Positions 1-8,533 of a stretch of DNA of 64,000 bases are shown here, one piece after another; position 1 is the stretch's first letter; each line of letters begins with the position of its first letter. Source of the DNA: Chloroflexota bacterium (GTDB taxonomy: Bacteria > Chloroflexota > Dormibacteria > Dormibacterales > Dormibacteraceae); the NCBI GenBank assembly GCA_005880695.1, contig VBGR01000048.1, positions 1 through 64,000 on the forward strand, read 5' to 3'. A model generated the notes under the pieces. That model made no database searches. It had not been told where the DNA came from and saw only the letters and a list, made by a program, of their open reading frames with translations. The translations under genes were made by a program, and so were the position numbers.

Positions 1-2
1 AG

Positions 3-332
3 CTCTCACTGGCAGGCATGCGCTTGCAGGCGCTCTCGAAAGCGGGGGATCCGCTGGCTCTGCGGATCGCCGGCCCGGACGGTCGCGCCTTCTGCGATCT
101 GAGCGAGCTCGACCCTGAAGCGCAGGCCGAGGCTGCGACGCGTCTGCGCGGACGCTGCGACTATCTGCTCCTGCCCGCGGGTGGGCGGACGGCACCCGCC
201 CAAGAGTTCCTGGCTCGGGCCCGGCCGGGCGAGCTCATTGTCTCGACGGCCGCCGCCCGGCTCGCCCGCGGCATCCCTCCGGGCGTGGTTCGTCGGACCG
301 ACCAGGAGGGAGCCATCGAGCTTCCGCTATGA
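3..332 (+). CDS. comEC: ComEC/Rec2-type competence protein, C-terminal end only (5' truncated by window edge)
   Basis: The reading frame is open from the first bases of the window, so this is the tail of a longer gene. About 105 residues remain. The pattern of a short acidic beta strand, then LLLPAGG, then a Ser/Thr/Ala stretch and PGELIVST resembles the last part of the metallo-beta-lactamase-like domain at the C-terminus of ComEC, the inner-membrane channel for DNA uptake. Position next to holA and rpsT is a widespread gene order for comEC, which is the main support. The HHGS-type metal motif expected before the EFL segment reads AGGR, so this domain is probably not a metalloenzyme. It overlaps holA by four bases. 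Confidence 0.6.
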   Translation, partial: LSLAGMRLQALSKAGDPLALRIAGPDGRAFCDLSELDPEAQAEAATRLRGRCDYLLLPAGGRTAPAQEFLARARPGELIVSTAAARLARGIPPGVVRRTDQEGAIELPL

Positions 333-1318
333 GCGGGCGGAGCCCTCCGGCTACGATGCGCGGGATGCCGGCAAGGCCCAGCGACCCGCAAGCCATGCTC
401 CTGCATGGCGAGGAGACGTTTCTCGCCGACGAGGAGTCCAGGCGGGTCCTGGAGGCCTGGCGGCGCGATCTCGTCTCAGAGTTCGGAGAGCAGAACCTGG
501 ACCCGGGCGGCGTGACTGCGGCGAAGCTCCAGGACGCCATCCTGCAGGCACCCTTTCTGGACCCCTACCGCGTGGTGTCCGTGCGGGGGCTGGCGCCGCG
601 CAAGGCCGATAGCCTCGCCCCGGCCCTGGCGGGCCTGCCCGACAGCACCCGGCTCGTGCTGACAGTAGCCGGGCGGCTGCCCGCTTCCAGTCCGCTGCTG
701 AAGGCCGTGCAGGCGCTGCCGGCCGGCCTGGTTCGCGAGTTCCCGAAGTTGAAAGCTCGCGCACTGAACGATTGGGCGAGTCAGCGGGGGCGCGATCTCG
801 GCCTTCCGGCCAACGCCGCCGCGCTGGTCGCTCGCTCCAGTCCTGCCGATGCCGGCGTCATCGACTCCGAGCTGCGCAAGCTGGCCGCCTATCGCGAAAG
901 CGGCTATCCGCTCGACCAGGCAGCGCTGGCCGCGCTCATCGCGGGTGGCAAGGAGGACGAGATCTTTCGCCTCTCGGATCACCTCCTGCCCCGTCCTAGC
1001 GGCGAGGCCTGGCGCACGGCGCGCGGGCTCTTGAGGTCGGGCTGGCAGCCCACCACCGTCGCCTATCGGCTCGCCCGTCACATCGCGCTGGTGCTGGAGG
1101 TGAAGGCACGCCGTGACCGCGGCGAGAGCCTGGCCGAGGTCCAGGCCGCGCTCTCGGAGCACCCGTTCGTGGTCCAGAAGGCGTACGAGACCGCGGGGTC
1201 GGTGGGGGAAGATCGGCTCGAGGCCGGGCTCAAGGTGATCCTCGCCTATGAGTGGGAGGTCAAATCCGGCCAGCTCGACGCCGAGCTCGGGCTCGACGGG
1301 GTGCTAGCGAAGCTCTAG
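329..1318 (+). CDS. holA: DNA polymerase III delta subunit
   Basis: Delta subunit of the clamp-loader complex, which opens the beta sliding clamp during replication. The 329-residue length is normal for the family. The N-terminal LLHGEE motif followed by a long AAA-like fold, and the conserved C-terminal collar part (LRSGW, RLARHI, HPFVVQKA), are typical. The first ATG overlaps the upstream stop (ATGA). Two in-frame ATGs at 356 and 365 are alternatives, and 365 would place the LHGEE motif about ten residues from the start, closer to the family norm. It lies between comEC and the oppositely oriented rpsT. Confidence 0.9.
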   Translation: MSGRSPPATMRGMPARPSDPQAMLLHGEETFLADEESRRVLEAWRRDLVSEFGEQNLDPGGVTAAKLQDAILQAPFLDPYRVVSVRGLAPRKADSLAPALAGLPDSTRLVLTVAGRLPASSPLLKAVQALPAGLVREFPKLKARALNDWASQRGRDLGLPANAAALVARSSPADAGVIDSELRKLAAYRESGYPLDQAALAALIAGGKEDEIFRLSDHLLPRPSGEAWRTARGLLRSGWQPTTVAYRLARHIALVLEVKARRDRGESLAEVQAALSEHPFVVQKAYETAGSVGEDRLEAGLKVILAYEWEVKSGQLDAELGLDGVLAKL

Positions 1319-1339
1319 CGCAGCGGGGCCGCTCTTCGC

Positions 1340-1774
1340 TTACTTCTTCTTAGCCGGTGTCTTTTTGGCCGCCGCCGGCTTGGCGGTGGCCTTCTTGGCC
1401 GGTGCGCCTTTCGCGGCCGGTGCAGCCTTCTTGGCCGGTGCGGCCTTCTTGGCGGGCGTGGCCTTCTTGGCGGACCGCTTGGCCGCGGTCGCCGCCTCCG
1501 GTTCGGCCGCCACAACCGAGTTCAGGAGCTTCATCAACCGGGACTTCCGGCGGGCGGCGTTGTTGGGATGCAGGATTCCCTTCTCGGCGGCCCGGTCGAG
1601 TCCGGATACAGCCGCCAGGCCGATCTCGCGCGCTGCGTCAACGTCATGCTCGGCGACAGCGCGCCGTGCCCGCGTGACCCGTGTCTTCACGGCCGACTTC
1701 ACCGAGCGGTTGCGCACCGCGCGCCGGGCGCCCGCGCGCGCCTGCTTCTTGGCGGAGGCGGTTCGCTTAGCCAT
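1340..1774 (-). CDS. rpsT: 30S ribosomal protein S20 with a long Lys/Ala/Pro tail
   Basis: Primary 16S rRNA-binding protein of the small subunit. Residues 1 to about 90 match S20: MAKR start, a basic N-terminal helix with many Lys/Arg, and the conserved segment GILHPNNAARRKSRLM. S20 is normally about 85-90 residues. This one continues for about 50 more residues of AKKA, PAKK and AAAKK repeats, resembling a histone H1-like or HupB-like nucleic-acid-binding tail. The tail is in frame and ends in KKK. It is convergent with holA, with only about 20 bases between the genes, and divergent from the carbonic-anhydrase-like gene. Confidence 0.93.
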   Translation of the reverse strand: MAKRTASAKKQARAGARRAVRNRSVKSAVKTRVTRARRAVAEHDVDAAREIGLAAVSGLDRAAEKGILHPNNAARRKSRLMKLLNSVVAAEPEAATAAKRSAKKATPAKKAAPAKKAAPAAKGAPAKKATAKPAAAKKTPAKKK

Positions 1775-1810
1775 AGGTCATCGGTCTGGCAGGAGAAGAC
1801 ACGGCCTACG

Positions 1811-1816
1811 ATTGTA
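1811..1816 (-). promoter_or_regulatory. Possible -10 box (TACAAT) for rpsT
   Basis: On the minus strand the hexamer TACAAT lies about 37 bases upstream of the rpsT ATG, at a distance that fits a sigma-70-type -10 element. No good -35 box was found at 16-18 bases spacing. The site is only a few bases from the start of the divergent carbonic-anhydrase-like gene. Confidence 0.35.
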
Positions 1817-1820
1817 CGGG

Positions 1821-2351
1821 ATGCCGGAATTCGAGTTCGAAGGCAAGCGTCCGCGGGTGCATCCGGACGCTTACGTAGCGCCCACGGCGGTCCTGATCGG
1901 CGACGTCGAGGTGGCCGCCGGAGCCAGCATCTGGTTCGGCGCCATCCTCCGGGGTGACGACTCCCGCATCGTCGTCGGCGAGGGCGCCAACATCCAGGAC
2001 GGCAGCATGATCCACTGCACCCACGAGCTGCCCACCCTGATCGGGCGCAACGCTTCGGTCGCCCACATGTGCTGCCTCGAGGGCTGCGTCGTGGAAGAAG
2101 ACGGGGTCGTCGGGACGGCTGCCGTGATGCTCCAGCGGAGCCGCGTGGGGAAGGGTGCCATGCTGGCCGCCGGCTCGGTGTTGAGCGAGGGCGCCGAGGT
2201 GCCCGCCGGCCATCTGGCGGCCGGGGTTCCGGCCCAGGTCAAGAAGCCCCTCTCCGGCGCTTCGGCGCGCTGGGTGGGGGACGGCGGGCCGGCCGCTCAC
2301 TACCAGCGGATGGTCGTGGCTTACAAGCGGGGCTTGCTGGCCAGAACTTGA
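1821..2351 (+). CDS. Gamma-class carbonic anhydrase-like hexapeptide-repeat protein
   Basis: A 176-residue left-handed beta-helix protein of the gamma-carbonic anhydrase/PaaY/YrdA type. The conserved Arg and Asp of the FGAILRGDD segment and the Gln and His of IQDGSMIH are present. In the next turn the family has two zinc histidines, VGH and HGC. Here the first is kept (VAH) but the second reads LEGC, so the third zinc ligand is Glu instead of His. Activity is therefore doubtful or altered. The start ATG at 1821 fits the domain boundary, and longer in-frame starts would run into the rpsT region. The stop overlaps the TTG start of ispE (TTGA), suggesting coupled translation. Confidence 0.82.
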   Translation: MPEFEFEGKRPRVHPDAYVAPTAVLIGDVEVAAGASIWFGAILRGDDSRIVVGEGANIQDGSMIHCTHELPTLIGRNASVAHMCCLEGCVVEEDGVVGTAAVMLQRSRVGKGAMLAAGSVLSEGAEVPAGHLAAGVPAQVKKPLSGASARWVGDGGPAAHYQRMVVAYKRGLLART

Positions 2352-3061
2352 TCCGGGCGCTCCCTGCCCGGGCGAAGGTCAACCTGGAGCTGAGGGTCGT
2401 CGGCCGGCGGGGTGATGGCCACCACGAGGTCGACACACTGGTCCAGGCGGTCAGCCTGCACGACCTTGTCGAGCTGGAGCCGGCGCCAGAGTCGAGCCTC
2501 GAAGTGACCGGGCTGCGAGTGCCGCTCGGCGCTGACAACCTGGTCAGCCGGGCCCTGGCGGCGGCCGGCGCGACGGCGCGCGTGAAGTTGACGAAACGGA
2601 TCCCGCCGGGCTCCGGGCTGGGGGGTGGCAGCTCCGACGCGGCGGCTGTCCTGCGCCTCTTTGACGCAGGCGACAAGGCGCCCAACCTGGGCGCCGACGT
2701 CACCTTCTTTCTGCGCGGCGGCACCGCCCGCGCAACCGGCCGCGGGGAGCGCCTGGAACAGCTGCCGGACCGCCCCGGCTGGTTCGCGCTCGCCTGGCCG
2801 GGCATAGAGTTGTCGACCGCATCGGTCTATCGGGCCTGGGACCGGGTCGGCGGCGAGGGCCGCAACGAGCTCTTCCAGGCGGCCGCCTCCGTCGAGCCGG
2901 CGCTCCAGGACTTCGCCCAGAAGCTTGGCGAAGGATGGGTGATGACCGGCAGCGGCTCGGCCTTCTTCCGCGAGTTCGGCGATCCGGACTCAGCCGGCGC
3001 GGCGGTTGCCGGACTTGACTGCTGGACGGCGGTCGCTCGGGCGGTGGGCTGCTGGGCGTAG
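2348..3061 (+). CDS. ispE: 4-diphosphocytidyl-2-C-methyl-D-erythritol kinase (short form)
   Basis: GHMP-family kinase of the non-mevalonate (MEP) isoprenoid pathway, phosphorylating CDP-methylerythritol. N-terminal ARAKVNL and GDGHHE motifs and the ATP-binding glycine loop PPGSGLGGGSSDAA are clear, as are GADVTFFL (usually GADVPFF), GGTARATG and the C-terminal GSGSAFF. Only 237 residues versus about 280-310 usual: the segment between the glycine loop and the GADV motif is shortened and the C-terminus is compact. The start is TTG in a TTGA overlap with the upstream gene. The 3' end overlaps the 3' end of lon by 72 bases on opposite strands. Confidence 0.85.
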   Translation: MIRALPARAKVNLELRVVGRRGDGHHEVDTLVQAVSLHDLVELEPAPESSLEVTGLRVPLGADNLVSRALAAAGATARVKLTKRIPPGSGLGGGSSDAAAVLRLFDAGDKAPNLGADVTFFLRGGTARATGRGERLEQLPDRPGWFALAWPGIELSTASVYRAWDRVGGEGRNELFQAAASVEPALQDFAQKLGEGWVMTGSGSAFFREFGDPDSAGAAVAGLDCWTAVARAVGCWA

Positions 3062-5422
3062 GGCCAGCGCCTCGTCCAGGACGTCGTCCAGGGTCTCGAC
3101 CAGCACGATCTCGATGTCGTCCCGGAGCTCTCTCGGGATGTCGTCCAGGTCGGCGTCGTTGCGGGCCGGTACGAGCACTTTGCGAATGCCCGCCCGGTGG
3201 GCGGCGAGCACCTTTTCCTTCAGCCCGCCGATCGGGAGGACCTTGCCCCGCAGGGTGATCTCACCGGTCATGGCCAGGCCGTCGCGCACGCGCTTGCCGG
3301 TCAGGACCGAGGCGATGGCCGTGAGCACGGTAACGCCCGCGCTCGGGCCTTCCTTGGGCTGGGCTCCCGCCGGGACGTGGACGTGGATGTCCACAGTCTC
3401 CAGCCGCGCGGTGTCGATGCGGTAGCGGTCCGCGTGGGTCTTGAGGAAGCTCAGGGCCGCCTGGGCCGACTCCTTCATGACCTCGCCCAGCTGCCCTGTC
3501 AACCGCAGGTCGCCCTTGCCGGGCATCTGGGTCGCCTCGACGAAGATGATCTCGCCGCCCACCGGCGTCCAGGTCAGCCCCACCGCGATGCCCGGACGGT
3601 CGATCCGCTCCGCCGACACGTCGTAGAACCGCCGCTTGCCCAGCGCCTCGCGGACACGGGCCGGGTCGACACAGAAGGCGCCGTCACGGACACCCTTCTC
3701 CGCCACCTCGGCGGCCGCCCGGCGCAGCACGCCGGCGATCTCGCGCTCCAGGTTGCGGACCCCGGCTTCCCGCGTGTACTCGCGGATGATGAGGCGGATC
3801 GCTTCCTCGGTGAACTCCACCTCCTCCGGCAGCAGCCCGTGCGCCCCGAGCTGCTTGGGGAGGAGGAACTTGATGGCGATCTGCAGCTTTTCGTCCTCGG
3901 TGTAGCCGGGCAGCTGGAGCACCTCGAGCCGATCTCGGAGCGCCGCCGGCACGGTGTCCAGGGTGTTGGCGGTGCAGATGAAGAGGACGCGGGAGAGGTC
4001 GAAGGGGACGTCCAGGTAGTTGTCCCGGAAGTCCTTGTTCTGCTCCGGGTCGAGCACCTCCAGGAGCGCCGAGGAAGGATCGCCGCGCCAGTCGGAGGCT
4101 AGCTTGTCCACCTCGTCGAGCATGAAGACGGGATCGTTGGACTCGGCTCGCCTGATCGCCTGGATGACGCGGCCCGGCATGGCGCCTATGTAGGTTCTGC
4201 GATGGCCGCGGATCTCAGCCTCGTCGTGGACGCCGCCGAGTGACGCCCGAGCGAACTTGCGGCCCATGGCCCGCGCGATCGACTGCCCTAGGGACGTCTT
4301 GCCGACGCCGGGCGGGCCGGCGAAGCAGAGGATCGGCTCCCGGCCCCGGTCCATCAAACCGCGCTGCTGCTTCAGCCGCCGGACCGCGAGGTGCTCGACG
4401 ATCCGCTGCTTGACCTTGTCGAGGTCGTAATGGTCCGCGTCCAGGACCTCGCGGGCCTTGCCGACGTCCACTTCGCCGCCGGTCGAGACGTTCCAGGGCA
4501 GTCCCACCAGCAGGTCCAGATAGGTGCGGATCACCGAGGACTCGGGTGACGCGGAAGGCACCCGCTCGAGCCGGATCAGCTCTCGCTCCGCCTCCTTGCG
4601 CGCCTCGGCGGGCAGGCCAGCCTTCTCGATCCGCTCCCTGAGCTCGGAGACCTCGCCGGCGTCCTGGTCCAGTTCGCCGAGCTCGCGCTGGATGGCGCGC
4701 AGCTGCTCACGCAGGAAGTACTCCCTCTGGGCCTTGCCCATCTGCTCTTCGGCCTTGGTCTGGATCTTCCGGCCAAGCTCGAGAACCTCCAGCTCGTGCG
4801 CCATGTGGCCGAGCAGCCGCTCCAGCTTGGCGCGCGCCGTGGGCAGCTCCAGGATCTCCTGGCGCTGGTCGGTCGCCAGCTTGACGTGGTTGGCGATGAA
4901 GTAGGCGAGGTGCAGCGGGTCCTCGATGTTGATCGCGGTCGGCAGCAGCTCGCCAGGCAGGTAGGGCGCGATCGCGACCAGCTGCTGGAAGCTGTCGACT
5001 GCGCTCCTGTAGAGCGCCTCCATCTCGATTCCGCCCCCCTCGTCGGCCGGCTCGGGGTGGGGCTCCACCGCGACTGTGAGAAAGGGATCGTGCTGCGTGG
5101 CCTCCAGCAACCGGAGGCGGGCCAGTCCCTGGACGGCCAGCTGGTAGGTGCCATCCGGCAACTTGATCAGGTGCTGGATGCGGACCAGCGTCCCCGTGTG
5201 GTGGACGTCGTCCCAACCAGCCTCCTCCACGTCCTCGTCGATCTGGGCGGACATGGCCAGCAGCCGATCGCCGGCCGGGAGCTGCTCGATCAGGGCCAGC
5301 GAGCGGGGCCGGCCGACCGCCAGCGGCACCAGGACGTGTGGAAAGACCACAGCGTTCTTCAGCGGTAGCAGCGGCAGGGTGCGCGTCTGCTTGGCTTCGG
5401 TCTTGGCGGCCATCGAGCTCAT
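2990..5422 (-). CDS. lon: ATP-dependent Lon protease
   Basis: Cytosolic AAA+ serine protease for misfolded and regulatory proteins. The 810 residues contain in order the N-terminal LON domain (LPLLPLKNAVVFP), a coiled-coil linker, the AAA+ module with Walker A GPPGVGKTS and Walker B FMLDEVDK, and the protease domain with the catalytic Ser in KEGPSAG and the Lys in GGLKEKVLAA. Length and motifs are complete. Start ATG at 5422, with a second ATG at 5413; neither has a strong ribosome site. Convergent with ispE, sharing 72 bases. The C-terminal tail after the protease domain is polar and probably disordered. Confidence 0.97.
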   Translation of the reverse strand: MSSMAAKTEAKQTRTLPLLPLKNAVVFPHVLVPLAVGRPRSLALIEQLPAGDRLLAMSAQIDEDVEEAGWDDVHHTGTLVRIQHLIKLPDGTYQLAVQGLARLRLLEATQHDPFLTVAVEPHPEPADEGGGIEMEALYRSAVDSFQQLVAIAPYLPGELLPTAINIEDPLHLAYFIANHVKLATDQRQEILELPTARAKLERLLGHMAHELEVLELGRKIQTKAEEQMGKAQREYFLREQLRAIQRELGELDQDAGEVSELRERIEKAGLPAEARKEAERELIRLERVPSASPESSVIRTYLDLLVGLPWNVSTGGEVDVGKAREVLDADHYDLDKVKQRIVEHLAVRRLKQQRGLMDRGREPILCFAGPPGVGKTSLGQSIARAMGRKFARASLGGVHDEAEIRGHRRTYIGAMPGRVIQAIRRAESNDPVFMLDEVDKLASDWRGDPSSALLEVLDPEQNKDFRDNYLDVPFDLSRVLFICTANTLDTVPAALRDRLEVLQLPGYTEDEKLQIAIKFLLPKQLGAHGLLPEEVEFTEEAIRLIIREYTREAGVRNLEREIAGVLRRAAAEVAEKGVRDGAFCVDPARVREALGKRRFYDVSAERIDRPGIAVGLTWTPVGGEIIFVEATQMPGKGDLRLTGQLGEVMKESAQAALSFLKTHADRYRIDTARLETVDIHVHVPAGAQPKEGPSAGVTVLTAIASVLTGKRVRDGLAMTGEITLRGKVLPIGGLKEKVLAAHRAGIRKVLVPARNDADLDDIPRELRDDIEIVLVETLDDVLDEALALRPAAHRPSDRRPAVKSGNRRAG

Positions 5423-5437
5423 TCTGCCCCGAAAGGC

Positions 5438-6214
5438 TCAGGTGAAGATCAGGCTTTCGAGCATCTGTTCGAAAAGCGGCGAGTCTGCAGCGCTTTGCTG
5501 CCTGAACACGAACTGGTACGCACGCCCGGGCACCCACTCCAGCGACGTGGCCAGCTCGTAGCGGCCGCTGTCCAGGTGGTAGTAGGTGATCACCGGGCTC
5601 TTGCCGAAGACATCGATCGGTCCCTTCTCGCGTTCGGACTTCCCGGCGGCGCTGGGCACGGCCGGCAGCTTGGAAAGGTCGCTTGCGGTCTGCACCAGCA
5701 GGCTCAGGTCGGCCGTCCCCGTGTACGTCTGGAGCGTGGGACTGGTCGGCGCGAAGGTCCAGCTCTGGGGGAAGAGGATCGAGTAACCCAGGGGGCTGTC
5801 GACGTGTTGCTGCATCGGGATGTCGGTCACGAGCAGGGGATCGTTGAGCGCCCAGCCGTCGATATCGGGAGAGCCGTGAGCGTGGGCGTGCAGCCAGGTC
5901 TCGCTGCCGACGGGCCGCGTCTCGGTAACGTCGAGCTGGGCGCCCTGCCGGATCACCGCGGCCGTGTCGGCGGAGCGGTCGGGGGACGCGTGCAGCCGGA
6001 GACCGACCGGCGGGATGACCCAGATGGAGGCCGGCCCGCTCGGGGACGGGCTGGAACCGAGAGTGGGCGAGGAATGGGGCGAGGGATGCGGCGATGGCTT
6101 GGGAGTCTGGCCGCCACCCCCGCCAAGTCCGCAGGCCGCGAGCAGGAGGGCCGCCCCGGTCAGGGCCGCCGCTCTCCCCCTACGATTAGGACTTCCTGTT
6201 GAGCCAGCGACCAC
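5438..6214 (-). CDS. Predicted lipoprotein with SH3-like domain
   Basis: A 258-residue exported protein. An Arg-rich n-region is followed by a short hydrophobic segment and a lipobox ending LLAAC (Cys28), then a Pro/Ser/His-rich linker. Residues about 65-125 (LRLHASPD, TVIRQG-like, WLHAHAHG, GWAL) look like a bacterial SH3 domain, which usually binds cell-wall peptide. The C-terminal 130 residues resemble a PsbP/LpqN-like fold in layout only; I do not recognise a function. The start is GTG and lies 16 bases inside the 5' end of the divergent glmU, so the two promoters must sit within each other's coding sequence. Confidence 0.7.
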   Translation of the reverse strand: MVAGSTGSPNRRGRAAALTGAALLLAACGLGGGGGQTPKPSPHPSPHSSPTLGSSPSPSGPASIWVIPPVGLRLHASPDRSADTAAVIRQGAQLDVTETRPVGSETWLHAHAHGSPDIDGWALNDPLLVTDIPMQQHVDSPLGYSILFPQSWTFAPTSPTLQTYTGTADLSLLVQTASDLSKLPAVPSAAGKSEREKGPIDVFGKSPVITYYHLDSGRYELATSLEWVPGRAYQFVFRQQSAADSPLFEQMLESLIFT

Positions 6215-7545
6215 TTTCGGCTGTCATCCTAGCCGCCGGCCTCGGCACCCGCCTCCGATCCAAGAAGCCGAAGGTCCTCCACCCACTGGCCGGCCGGCCG
6301 ATGATCGACCTCCTGCTCGATGCTTGCGCTGAGGCCGGAGTGGACCGGCCGCTGGTCGTCCTGAACCCCGCCCAGCGCGCTGTCGCCGAACACGTCCAGG
6401 AGCGCTGCGAGGTGGTCTGGCAAGCGGCCCCGCGGGGAACTGGACATGCCCTCTCGATGGTGCCTCCCGAGCGCTTGCGGGGTGACATCCTGGTCTTGAA
6501 CGGCGACTGCCCACTGGTTCGCGGCGAGACCTTGAAGCGGCTCTACGCAACCCACCGCTCGGCGGGTGCAGCGACCACCATCGCCAGCGTCGTCGTCCCG
6601 GGCCGGCACGACGGTCGGGTCATGCGCGACGGCCAGGGCAGGTTCCACCGGATCGTGGAGGAGAAGGACGCCAGCGCCGCCGAGCGGGAGATCACCGAGA
6701 TCAACGCCGGCCTTTACTGCTTCCGGGCAGAGGGCCTGGCCGAAGAGCTGGCCAGGCTCCGGCCGGACAACCGCCAGGGCGAGTACTACATCACCGACCT
6801 GGTCGCGAGGCACACGCCCGTCGAGGTGGTCCGCCTGGAGGATCCCGACGAGGCGCTCGGGGTCAACGACCGGGTCCAGCTGGCCGCGGCCGAGCGAGCT
6901 CTCCGCAGCCGCATCGTCCGCGACCTCATGCTCGGCGGCGTGACGTTCACCGACCCGGCCAGCTGCCTTGTCGAGGTGGGCGTCAAGATCGGCGGCGACA
7001 CTGTAGTCGAGCCCTTCACGATCCTGCGTGGGAAGACCGTGATCGGCGAGGACTGCCGCATCGGCCCTTACGCGGACATCGCCGACTCCGAGGTCGGCAA
7101 CGCGTGCGTCGTCGACCATGCCTGGCTCCGCGAATGCCGCCTCGGCGACCGCTCCGACTGCGGCCCCTTCGTCAAGCTGCGGCCCGGCACGGAGGTCGCG
7201 GACGACGTCCACATCGGCAGCTTCGGCGAGATCGTTCGAAGCCGGATCGGAACCCGCAGCCGGGTGCCCCACTTCGCATACGTGGGAGATGCGGTGATCG
7301 GGGAGAACGTCAACATCGGGGCCGGAACGGTCACGGCCAACTACGATGGAACCGCGAAAAACCAGACGGTGATCGAGGACGACGCCTTTGTCGGGGTCGA
7401 TACGCTCCTGCGAGCTCCGGTCAAACTTGGCCGCGGCAGCAAGACCGGCGCCGGGTCGGTTGTGCTGAGCGACGTTCCCCCCGGTGTGACCGTGGTGGGC
7501 GCGCCCGCAAGAGCGATCCCACGCAAAATCGGGAGAAAGCGATGA
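6199..7545 (+). CDS. glmU: Bifunctional UDP-N-acetylglucosamine pyrophosphorylase / glucosamine-1-phosphate acetyltransferase
   Basis: Makes UDP-GlcNAc for peptidoglycan from glucosamine-1-phosphate, acetyl-CoA and UTP. The N-terminal uridyltransferase domain shows AVILAAGLGTR, KPKVLHPLAG and LNGDCPL; the C-terminal left-handed beta helix shows the acetyltransferase core with HFAYVGDA, NIGAGTVTANYDG and a trailing VVGAPAR. 448 residues, the usual size. The start is TTG at 6199. Its stop overlaps the ATG of prs (ATGA); glmU-prs is a common bacterial pair that links sugar nucleotide and PRPP synthesis. Confidence 0.96.
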   Translation: MSQRPLSAVILAAGLGTRLRSKKPKVLHPLAGRPMIDLLLDACAEAGVDRPLVVLNPAQRAVAEHVQERCEVVWQAAPRGTGHALSMVPPERLRGDILVLNGDCPLVRGETLKRLYATHRSAGAATTIASVVVPGRHDGRVMRDGQGRFHRIVEEKDASAAEREITEINAGLYCFRAEGLAEELARLRPDNRQGEYYITDLVARHTPVEVVRLEDPDEALGVNDRVQLAAAERALRSRIVRDLMLGGVTFTDPASCLVEVGVKIGGDTVVEPFTILRGKTVIGEDCRIGPYADIADSEVGNACVVDHAWLRECRLGDRSDCGPFVKLRPGTEVADDVHIGSFGEIVRSRIGTRSRVPHFAYVGDAVIGENVNIGAGTVTANYDGTAKNQTVIEDDAFVGVDTLLRAPVKLGRGSKTGAGSVVLSDVPPGVTVVGAPARAIPRKIGRKR

Positions 7546-8531
7546 TCGGCAGGGTGCAGACCGCGGTCGAGTACGCCAGCGAGGAGGCCTCGCCCTGGGG
7601 CGCCTTGAAGCTGATCTCGGGCGACGCCAACCCGCAGCTGGCGGAGCGGATCTCGCACGAGATCGGCGTGCCTCTCACCGACCCGAAAGTGCGGCGCTTC
7701 TCGGATGGTGAGATCGACGTCAAGATCGCCGACTCGATGCGCGGACACGACGTCTTCGTGATCCAGCCCACCTGCCACCCGGTCAACGAGAACCTGATGG
7801 AGCTGTTCATCATCCTGGACGCCTTGCGCCGGGCGTCGGCCGGCCGGGTGACGGCTGTGATCCCTTACTACGGATACGCGCGCAAGGAGCGCAAGTCGCA
7901 GCCCCGGGAGCCGATCACGGCGAAGCTGATCGCCAACATCGTCACCCTTGCCGGGGCCGACCGGGTGCTCCTGCTGGACCTCCATACCGAGGCGATCGAA
8001 GGCTTTTTCGACGTGCCGACCGACCACCTGACCGCGCTCAAGATCATCGCCGCCTACCTGGAGACCAAGAAGACGCGCGACCTCGCCGTGGTCGCGCCGG
8101 ATGTCGGCGGAGTGAAGCGCGCGCGCCAGCTGGCGACTATGCTGCACGCCTCCCTCGTCATCATCGACAAGCGGCGACCCGTCGACGAGGAGACGGAGGT
8201 GCTGAACGTGGTCGGCGAGGTGGCTGGCAAGGACTGCGTCGTGGTCGACGACATGATCACGACCGGCAATACCGTCTGCGCGGCTGCGCGAGCTCTGAAG
8301 TCGGCCGGCGCGGGCTCGATCTATGCGGCCGCGTCCCACGCCGTGCTGACCGGGAACTCGCTCGAAAACCTGCGCGGCGCGCCCTTCGAAGAGGTCGTGC
8401 TGACCGATTCCATCCCGGTCCCTGAAGGAAAGCGCGGCGCGCCGTTGACCGTGCTCTCCGTCGCTCCCCTGCTGGCCGAGGCGATCATCCGCGTGCACGA
8501 GAACCGGAGCGTCTCAGAGCTCTTCAGATAG
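7542..8531 (+). CDS. prs: Ribose-phosphate pyrophosphokinase
   Basis: Makes PRPP from ribose-5-phosphate and ATP for nucleotides, His and Trp. At 329 residues it is full length, with FSDGE near the N-terminus, the YYGYARKERK segment, and the PRPP-binding loop VVVDDMITTGNT. The metal/ATP loop after DLH reads TEAIEGFF where most enzymes have two Gln residues (DLHxxQIQGFF); the two Gln are replaced by Ala and Glu. The N-terminus is about 15 residues longer than average. Start ATG overlaps the glmU stop. Confidence 0.95.
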   Translation: MIGRVQTAVEYASEEASPWGALKLISGDANPQLAERISHEIGVPLTDPKVRRFSDGEIDVKIADSMRGHDVFVIQPTCHPVNENLMELFIILDALRRASAGRVTAVIPYYGYARKERKSQPREPITAKLIANIVTLAGADRVLLLDLHTEAIEGFFDVPTDHLTALKIIAAYLETKKTRDLAVVAPDVGGVKRARQLATMLHASLVIIDKRRPVDEETEVLNVVGEVAGKDCVVVDDMITTGNTVCAAARALKSAGAGSIYAAASHAVLTGNSLENLRGAPFEEVVLTDSIPVPEGKRGAPLTVLSVAPLLAEAIIRVHENRSVSELFR

Positions 8532-8533
8532 CG

